Below, piece after piece: positions 1 through 4,651 of a DNA stretch of 10,034 nt. The notes under the pieces were generated by a model that worked only from the letters and a program-made list of their open reading frames with translations, was not told the DNA's origin and did no database searches. Within the stretch, counting starts at the first letter, position 1, and each line of letters starts with the position of its first letter. The stretch lies in the NCBI GenBank assembly GCA_937912185.1, contig CALDOH010000096.1:1-10034 (forward strand), given 5' to 3'. The position numbers and the translations under genes were made by a program. Source of the stretch: an uncultured bacterium (lineage in GTDB: Bacteria; Patescibacteriota; Patescibacteriia; UBA1558; GWA2-36-10).

Positions 1-288
1 AGTCGTTCCGAAGGATTGGGCAATGCCTTTTTATCAGCTATGGCCTCTAGACTACCTGTAGTAGCTACCCAAGAAGGCGGTTTAGCTGAATTTATCAGCG
101 ATGAAACTGCTTGGGTGGTAGACAAAGATTCTCCCGAGCAGATCGCTGATGCTATCAAAGAAATCTTATCAAATCCTGATAAAGTAAAAATTAGAGCTGA
201 ACAAGCCCACCATATGGTAGCTCAGGAATACAATTGGGATCTGGTAACAAAAAATATGCGAGAAAAAGTATTTTCCAAAATATTATAA
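1..288 (+). CDS. Glycosyltransferase family 4 (GT-B), C-terminal fragment
   Basis: The reading frame is open from base 1, so the gene starts outside the window and only its last 95 residues are visible. They form the nucleotide-sugar-binding half of a GT-B fold glycosyltransferase of family GT4 (RfaB/WcaL-like). The fragment opens with SRSEGLGNAFLSAMA followed by LPVVAT and EGGLAEFI, the classic loop that binds the donor sugar nucleotide. Next come VVDKDSPEQIADAIKEILSN and a terminal helix with YNWDLVTKNM, the usual GT4 ending. The first Glu of the family's E-x7-E motif is present (visible residue 4), but the second position is Ser (visible residue 12), a substitution that could alter donor handling. 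Its stop overlaps the next gene's start by one base (TAATG at 286-290), so the two are probably translated together. Acceptor and sugar cannot be told from the fragment; a cell-surface glycan or glycolipid is the likely product. Confidence 0.9.
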   Translation, partial: SRSEGLGNAFLSAMASRLPVVATQEGGLAEFISDETAWVVDKDSPEQIADAIKEILSNPDKVKIRAEQAHHMVAQEYNWDLVTKNMREKVFSKIL

Positions 289-827
289 TGACTTTAATAG
301 AAGAAGCAGCTAAAATCATGCTAGCTGCTCACCAAGATCAAAAACGAAAAACCGACGGTTCTCCCTATATCGTCCACCCAACGGCAGTCGCTACTAAGTT
401 GTCTGATTTGGATTTTGATGATGCTGTAGTAGCTGCTGCCCTAGTACATGACGTACTTGAGGACACAGATTTCCCTGAAGAAAAATTGCGAGAAAAATTA
501 GGTGATGAAGTTTGGACTATTGTCAAAGCTCTCAGTGAAGACCAAGCTTTGGAGTGGGAAGAACGTAAACAAGCCTACATTGATACTATAGCTAAGTCCT
601 CTGATAAAATAAAAGCTGTTTCTATTGTCGATAAAATTCACAACTTAGAATGTCTAATAGCTGGCCACGCTCAAATGGGTCCCTCTATCTGGGGAAAATT
701 CAATCGTGGTAAAGAGAAAAAAATGTGGTTTGAAAAAGAATTGCTAAAAGTATTCAAAAAAACCTGGTCACATGACCTGGTCGATGAATATGAAAAATTA
801 ATTGAGCGAGCTGAGCAACTCAATTAA
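288..827 (+). CDS. Stand-alone HD-domain hydrolase, small alarmone hydrolase-like (SpoT/MESH1 type)
   Basis: A 179-residue protein starting at the ATG that overlaps the upstream stop (TAATG); an in-frame TTG at 234 would lie inside the upstream gene and is less likely. It carries the metal-binding HD motifs of the (p)ppGpp 3'-pyrophosphohydrolase domain in order: His30 in YIVHP, His54-Asp55 in LVHDVLEDT with Glu58-Asp59, and Asp115 in VDKIHNL. Basic residues at 19-21 (KRK) and the following DGSPY match the nucleotide-binding start of the family. There is no synthetase, TGS or ACT domain, so this is not a full RelA/SpoT; the length is almost that of animal MESH1. In known relatives the enzyme removes the 3'-pyrophosphate of (p)ppGpp with Mn2+ in the cytoplasm; MESH1 also acts on NADPH. 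The substrate here is inferred. The C-terminal third (from about residue 124) is less conserved, with a basic KFNRGKEKK stretch. A broader HD-phosphohydrolase role is the alternative. Confidence 0.85.
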   Translation: MTLIEEAAKIMLAAHQDQKRKTDGSPYIVHPTAVATKLSDLDFDDAVVAAALVHDVLEDTDFPEEKLREKLGDEVWTIVKALSEDQALEWEERKQAYIDTIAKSSDKIKAVSIVDKIHNLECLIAGHAQMGPSIWGKFNRGKEKKMWFEKELLKVFKKTWSHDLVDEYEKLIERAEQLN

Positions 828-828
828 T
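797..828 (-). terminator. Possible intrinsic terminator hairpin at the convergent gene ends
   Basis: A perfect 10-bp inverted repeat, attaattgag (797-806) and ctcaattaat (819-828), encloses a 12-base loop. Read on the minus strand, the hairpin follows the end of the kinase gene and runs straight into TTTT then CATATT, which fits a weak rho-independent terminator for the long minus-strand string. The stem has only two G-C pairs, so it would be marginal. Read on the plus strand it is followed, about 20 bases later, by a T-rich stretch (848-860), so a bidirectional role is possible but weaker. The structure lies within the last codons of the HD hydrolase and spans both stop codons. Confidence 0.35.
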
Positions 829-1912
829 GTAATTTCTCTTGTCTCTTTTTTTCTTCTTCATCACGAAGCGAATCTCGCAACCCTCTATAGTTGGCCATCA
901 TTCCTTCATCTAGCTTTTTATCACTCAAGACAGACTCTAACACATTGGTCCAAAGATCAATGCGTTTTTTATTCAAAATTTCTAAATTTCCACTAGCTCG
1001 AGATAAAGTATTTGCATAATACCAAATAAGCTCCGTCAATCTAAAAACCCTCATCAAACGAAGTGACAAAAACTCCTGCTGTCCCCGGTTGTCTTTGACG
1101 TAGCCCAACAGAGCTTGCTCTAGGTCTGGATTATAAAGTGTCATAAAATTTATAAACCTAGCCCAAGACTCATATTTGTTACCAAAACGTAGAGAAGAAT
1201 GGTCTAAGAGGTAAATATCATTTCCTGAGATACGTAAATTATGTGGTACAAAATCCCAATGGGTCAAAAAATCTGAATATAGATCAATAGTAACTGAGTT
1301 TTTGCCAAGAAAATCACGAGCCGTTGCCAAGAGCGTCTTTAGCTTTTCCTGCCCTGACAAAATGGTGAGTATTTGCTCTGAATATTTATCAAAATTATTT
1401 AAGTATTGCTGAGCATCCCAAATACCAAAGGTCCTAGATATAATACTAGCGTGCTCATAGGTCGTAGCCTGGACTGCCTCTTGAGCTTCAAAAGACTTGA
1501 GCGCCAAGAAAAATTGTTCCTCCAGTGGCCGAGAAGTAAAAGTGGCCTCTTGTTCAATGAATTCCGTAATAAAAATTGTATGAGCACCTGACTCTACAAA
1601 AAGAATCTCTTGAGGATAGAAAAATATATGATAAGCAAAATTTATTTTGGCCAAAACCTGGCGGCCACTATACTCAGCTCTTATCTCCTCTATCATTTTA
1701 GGATCTGAGCTGGCCTTAATAATCACTTTTTTCTTATCACTTAACCTATGACCAATCAACACTAATTTTTTGTCACCAGAGACATAGCGTTCGCCACCAA
1801 TGTGTATCTGCTCCTTATCCAAAGAAAAACCAAGCTGCTCCAAAATAGGACTGACAGCCCTAAGCTCAGTCTCTCTATACTCCTGCCATAATTTTTGGTG
1901 ATCACTAGCCAT
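824..1912 (-). CDS. Aminoglycoside phosphotransferase/choline kinase-fold small-molecule kinase
   Basis: A 362-residue soluble protein with the core of the APH/choline-kinase branch of the protein-kinase fold. The catalytic loop HWDFVPHN (His218, Asp220, Asn225) matches Brenner's HxDxxxxN, and LLDHSS (Asp237) takes the place of the metal-binding DFG Asp. Lys66 in KKVIIKAS is the likely ATP-binding lysine of the N-lobe, with FITEFIE (about 114-120) as the hinge. It is followed by RFGNKYESWARFINF and a helical C-lobe ending in a highly charged tail (DEEEKKRQEK). The family transfers ATP phosphate to small molecules such as sugars, choline or aminoglycosides; the substrate is unknown and antibiotic resistance should not be assumed. 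The start is ATG one base after the upstream glycosyltransferase stop (TAACATG), so the pair is probably co-translated and may act on the same glycan or lipid precursor. Its stop shares TTAA with the convergent HD gene. Confidence 0.75.
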   Translation of the reverse strand: MASDHQKLWQEYRETELRAVSPILEQLGFSLDKEQIHIGGERYVSGDKKLVLIGHRLSDKKKVIIKASSDPKMIEEIRAEYSGRQVLAKINFAYHIFFYPQEILFVESGAHTIFITEFIEQEATFTSRPLEEQFFLALKSFEAQEAVQATTYEHASIISRTFGIWDAQQYLNNFDKYSEQILTILSGQEKLKTLLATARDFLGKNSVTIDLYSDFLTHWDFVPHNLRISGNDIYLLDHSSLRFGNKYESWARFINFMTLYNPDLEQALLGYVKDNRGQQEFLSLRLMRVFRLTELIWYYANTLSRASGNLEILNKKRIDLWTNVLESVLSDKKLDEGMMANYRGLRDSLRDEEEKKRQEKLH

Positions 1913-1913
1913 G

Positions 1914-3053
1914 TTATTTTAGTAATAATTCAAAAATACTATTTAACTTTTTGATATGCGCTGACCAAGAAAACCTTTTGTCCAAATTTTCTTTAGCCTG
2001 GGCTGTCAGTTTGTTACTCAATTCATTATCGCTAAAAATTTGTCCTATCTTCTTGGCCAAATCATCTTTATTGTCTACTTCAAACAAAAGAGCTCCACCA
2101 TAGTCAGCCACAATTTCTTGAGCAACGTCGGTAGCAGCCGCCACTACTGGCAGTCCCGCTAGCCAGCCCTGGGATATTCCATGAGAAAAATCATTGGCTT
2201 TGAGATTGTACACATACAAAGCAGAACTTTGACGTAGATAATAATTTTGTGCCTGTGAAACTTTACCTAAAAATTTAACCTTCTCTACTATACCAAGATC
2301 GTGAGCTATTCTCTGAAACTTATCTTTGGCAGGACCGTCTCCGCTAATAACTAACTTAGACTCTGGAAAATCTTTTTGTACAGTAGCAAAGGCCTCAATG
2401 ATATCAGCGATACCAGACCAATCAACCAAAGTCCCGATAGTAAATATTTGCTGTTTTGTCTTGCTGGCAAGAAAAGGCAGTCTTATCTTTTTATCTTCGG
2501 CAATATAATTTACAAAAACCCTTTGCTCACTCAATCCATAGACATCAGAAATTATCTTAACCAATGTTTCTGATGGAGCTATTACGGCTGAGGCCTGTCG
2601 AAGAATCCAGCCTTGCAACTTCATAATCAGACGTGTCCTTTTGTTGCTACGATGGCTACGCAAAAAACTGTTGTATGATTTGCTAGTTAAGTGCAAACTA
2701 CTAGCCCGCTTCCAGGCTTCATCTTCAGCAAAGTTAATTACCACTGGAGTTTTAGAAAAAAGCTTAACAATTATAACTGGTAGGCCTACTGCTACAGAAT
2801 TTTGTACATAGATTAGATCAGCCTTTTTGGCTAGAGAAAAAAGCTTCCTAGTATAATTAAAAAGTCGCAACCAAAGTGGCTGACGTTTGCTAAGTGCTAA
2901 AATGTTTAGTCCCTCTGATTTTTCTACTTGATTGGCATAAGCCAAAATACTAACCTGATGATTTTTTTGTAAATACCGAACTACATCTTGGCTATAAGTA
3001 GCTAGACTTTCTATTTCTGGTGGGTATAAGGCTGTAGCGACAATAATTTTCAT
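1914..3053 (-). CDS. Glycosyltransferase family 4 (GT-B) with altered donor-site motif
   Basis: A complete 379-residue GT-B glycosyltransferase. The N-terminal Rossmann half starts KIIVATALYPPEIESLATY (the GT4 start, though the usual glycine-rich GG is absent) and includes the linker VIAPSETLVKII (157-168). The C-terminal donor half has IGTLVDWSGIADIIEAF (206-222), LVISGDGPAKDKFQ (234-247), VKFLGKVSQ (259-267) and GLPVVAA (300-306). The E-x7-E position that normally contacts the sugar nucleotide reads Asn287-x7-Gln295, so both glutamates are replaced by amides; Asp288 could partly substitute. The protein may use an unusual donor or have weak activity. No membrane segment is evident; it would act at the cytoplasmic face. 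ATG at 3053 is the first residue of a natural GT4 start and is preceded directly by one arm of a 15-bp inverted repeat. The gene is followed after one base by the kinase. Donor and acceptor are unknown. Confidence 0.9.
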   Translation of the reverse strand: MKIIVATALYPPEIESLATYSQDVVRYLQKNHQVSILAYANQVEKSEGLNILALSKRQPLWLRLFNYTRKLFSLAKKADLIYVQNSVAVGLPVIIVKLFSKTPVVINFAEDEAWKRASSLHLTSKSYNSFLRSHRSNKRTRLIMKLQGWILRQASAVIAPSETLVKIISDVYGLSEQRVFVNYIAEDKKIRLPFLASKTKQQIFTIGTLVDWSGIADIIEAFATVQKDFPESKLVISGDGPAKDKFQRIAHDLGIVEKVKFLGKVSQAQNYYLRQSSALYVYNLKANDFSHGISQGWLAGLPVVAAATDVAQEIVADYGGALLFEVDNKDDLAKKIGQIFSDNELSNKLTAQAKENLDKRFSWSAHIKKLNSIFELLLK

Positions 3054-3195
3054 CCCGTTAGAAATTCATTTTGTTAACTGTGGTGAAATTACTCTTCATT
3101 ATTATATTATTTTATAAATAACACTATCCGTAGATTCTATAAACTGACCATATTCTATTACTCATTCATATAATCCCGTCAATTTCTAACGGGAT
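3052..3195. repeat. 15-bp perfect inverted repeat pair bounding a 114-bp spacer
   Basis: The left arm atcccgttagaaatt (3052-3066) is the exact reverse complement of the right arm aatttctaacgggat (3181-3195). The left arm touches the glycosyltransferase ATG (3053-3051 on the minus strand), supplying its AT. TTCAT lies beside the left core (3049-3053) and again one base outside the right core (3195-3199). This resembles a small mobile element with terminal inverted repeats and a short target duplication, although in such AT-rich DNA the TTCAT match may be chance. Alternatively, the arms are regulatory and pair in the mRNA. Confidence 0.7.
3101..3106 (-). promoter_or_regulatory. Possible -10 box for the glycosyltransferase-kinase pair
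   Basis: The minus strand reads TATAAT here, a perfect match to the sigma-70 -10 consensus, 47 bases upstream of the ATG at 3053. No TTGACA-like hexamer is found 16-18 bases further up (17 bases up is GGATAG) and no extended -10 TG is present. In DNA this AT-rich a consensus hexamer can arise by chance. If it is used, the transcript would start close to 3094 and would not contain the right arm of the inverted repeat. Confidence 0.22.
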
Positions 3196-3196
3196 T
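3172..3196. promoter_or_regulatory. Local hairpin sharing an arm with the inverted repeat
   Basis: aatcccgt (3172-3179) pairs with acgggatt (3189-3196), an 8-bp perfect stem around a 9-base loop. In the minus-strand transcript it lies just downstream of the methyltransferase stop (3234). No T-run follows on either strand, so it is not a typical intrinsic terminator; transcript 3'-end protection or attenuation are options. The stem uses most of the right arm of the long-range repeat, so the two structures cannot form at once. Confidence 0.5.
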
Positions 3197-3233
3197 CATA
3201 TGTCCTTTATTTTGCCCTAAATTAGACTCCTAG

Positions 3234-3758
3234 TCAAACCCGATAAAAGCTTATTTTGGCTCCACTGCCTGGAAATTCAAAAACTTTCTCCGGCTGGACT
3301 CCATGAATTTTGTCGTTTAAAACTATTACCAAAGTACCCGGCTTGGCTTCTAGGCTTATTTTTTGCCAAGCACTTTGGACGACCTTATCAACCAAAAATA
3401 AATACAACACATCCGCATCACTCAAGTCTACCTTAAAAAAATCCTTACCCTTAATTTTTGCTTTTGATTTTTTACGAATTGCCTTGAACTGCGCGTACCA
3501 ACAAATGATTGGCGAAAGTTCATAACCAACTAGTTTGGCTGGTTGATATTTTTCTGCTCTAAACAAAAATTCAGCTGTACCACAACCAAGCTCATATATA
3601 TTATCCGTTTTCTTGATATCTAGATTAGCAAATACTTTTTCCAAACGACTATCCTTGGATTTTATGTGTGGTACTCGAGTAAAATAATAAACCACTATAT
3701 TATATAGCAAAAATAGAATCACTATTAAACCTAAACTTAGAAAAAAATAAAACATCAT
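3234..3758 (-). CDS. Membrane-anchored class I SAM methyltransferase, FAM173 (lysine methyltransferase)-like
   Basis: A 174-residue protein with one N-terminal membrane segment (about residues 4-25, FYFFLSLGLIVILFLLYNIV) and a short Rossmann methyltransferase domain. Motif I is YELGCGTAEFL (55-65), which binds S-adenosylmethionine; the acidic motif II is VGYELSP (Glu80), and DADVLYLFLV (114-123) forms the motif IV strand. The order membrane helix, ELGCG, GYEL-P, WYAQFKA is strikingly like the FAM173 family, whose eukaryotic members (ANTKMT, ATPSCKMT) methylate a lysine of a membrane protein. Basic residues after the helix (R28, K33, K35) suggest a cytoplasmic catalytic domain. The substrate is unknown; an integral membrane protein such as the ATP synthase c ring is a guess from homology. 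Two ATG codons occur in tandem; the first (3758) overlaps the upstream stop as ATGA, implying translational coupling. It is the last gene before the 180-bp gap. Confidence 0.8.
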   Translation of the reverse strand: MMFYFFLSLGLIVILFLLYNIVVYYFTRVPHIKSKDSRLEKVFANLDIKKTDNIYELGCGTAEFLFRAEKYQPAKLVGYELSPIICWYAQFKAIRKKSKAKIKGKDFFKVDLSDADVLYLFLVDKVVQSAWQKISLEAKPGTLVIVLNDKIHGVQPEKVFEFPGSGAKISFYRV

Positions 3759-4651
3759 TTACTAAAATAACCAATTATATAACTAGTAGTATTTTGATCT
3801 CCTCCCAAAATTTTAGCTGAATTACTATGATCAATCAATTCAAAATCATTGGTCTCCGACAAACGCATGGCTTCCAATAGAACTATCAAAGCTGGCGGTG
3901 AATCTAGATAATCACTGTTTAAATTACTCAGCAAAAAATAATCTCTATTATAAATAGCCTCTAGGGTTATTTGATCATTTCGCTCTGCTGTCTCTAAATC
4001 AAGATAGTGAGAAAAATCTATTGAGCTCAAGATAAGCGTCTTTTTATCTTCCAGCAGTAGACTAATTTTTTGAGCTAACGCCAAAGACATACTTTGATCA
4101 TGACGAGAAGTCAAAATTATTGGTGCTACTTTGGCCTCGGGAAAATAGTATTTTACAAATGGAATAATTGTTTTGATAGAATGCTCTGGTATAAAATTTT
4201 CCTGATCATAAACCACTGCCCCACTCTCCGTCAAATCATCTAAAATACTTTCAGCTTGATAAACTGGACCAAGAGATGTCTGCCAATAAGTCTCAGCACT
4301 AATAGCTGGCCAAGCAGCCACATCACTGTGCTTAGGACCCAAAATTATAAAAGTATCTACACTCTGTTCTTTGGCTAGTTGAGCAAAAAACTTGGCCAAA
4401 TGATCGCTAGCTATTTCATGATGAGGCAAGGTAGCCCCCACTAGCCTATCTCTTATTTTGAACTTTTCTGGTTGGGCAATCGCTCTATAAAACAAGTTTT
4501 CATCAAAGTCTACTTTAATTGGCTCAAGTTCTCTAAAAGCCCTGGCTTCATCAAAATGTTCTATAGCCTGATCATTTCTGTTGTAAAATAAAATTACACC
4601 AGCGATAATGAGTATCACCAATGTAATTATTATTGGTTTAAGCTTAATCAT
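3755..4651 (-). CDS. Membrane-anchored MEMO1/AmmeMemoRadiSam system protein B-like
   Basis: A 298-residue protein: a signal-anchor helix (about residues 7-23, IIITLVILIIAGVILFY) followed by a MEMO-family domain of the LigB extradiol-dioxygenase fold. Family motifs appear in order: VGATLPHHEIA (71-81), FIILGPKHSD (101-110), the WQTSLGPV segment (123-130), EHSIKTIIPFVKYY (156-169) and LSSIDFSHY (208-216). Likely metal ligands are His77 or His78, His108, Asp212 and His215. The position of the conserved Cys near the C-terminus of human MEMO1 seems to fall in LDSPPALIVLLEA, where no Cys is present. Lysines before the helix and acids after it predict an extracytoplasmic domain, unlike the cytosolic human protein. 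The biochemical role of the bacterial family is not settled; AMMECR1 and radical-SAM partners are not in the window. The ATG overlaps the macroglobulin stop by four bases (ATGA), and its own stop overlaps the methyltransferase start the same way. Confidence 0.85.
   Translation of the reverse strand: MIKLKPIIITLVILIIAGVILFYNRNDQAIEHFDEARAFRELEPIKVDFDENLFYRAIAQPEKFKIRDRLVGATLPHHEIASDHLAKFFAQLAKEQSVDTFIILGPKHSDVAAWPAISAETYWQTSLGPVYQAESILDDLTESGAVVYDQENFIPEHSIKTIIPFVKYYFPEAKVAPIILTSRHDQSMSLALAQKISLLLEDKKTLILSSIDFSHYLDLETAERNDQITLEAIYNRDYFLLSNLNSDYLDSPPALIVLLEAMRLSETNDFELIDHSNSAKILGGDQNTTSYIIGYFSK

Larger units (their letters stand above)
3054..3233. other. 180-bp intergenic region, AT-rich, with inverted repeat and hairpin
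   Basis: This is the only real gap in an otherwise overlapping gene string. No coding region or RNA gene is recognisable. It holds a long-range inverted repeat near both ends, a local hairpin at 3172-3196, and a very AT-rich middle (3099-3121). On the minus strand a TATAAT is present at 3106-3101, about 50 bases before the glycosyltransferase start, but no good -35 box is seen at the right distance. The gap probably holds the promoter of the glycosyltransferase-kinase pair, a transcript end of the upstream three genes, or both. Confidence 0.6.

Noticed and set aside
234..287. Earlier TTG start for the HD hydrolase
   Set aside because: It would add 18 residues encoded inside the upstream glycosyltransferase; the ATG at 288 makes a TAATG junction and begins just where the family fold begins.
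824..1912. Aminoglycoside resistance gene
   Set aside because: The fold matches, but the family is broad, no specific resistance signature is visible, and the gene is coupled to a glycosyltransferase.
3052..3195. Integron attC-like site (core GTT/AAC motifs in the inverted repeat)
   Set aside because: The order is GTTAGAA first and TTCTAAC last, opposite to the attC layout, and neither core fits GTTRRRY or RYYYAAC at its variable end. No integrase or cassette array is present.
3172..3196. Rho-independent terminator after the methyltransferase
   Set aside because: The stem is good but no T-run follows on either strand, so it was recorded only as a hairpin.
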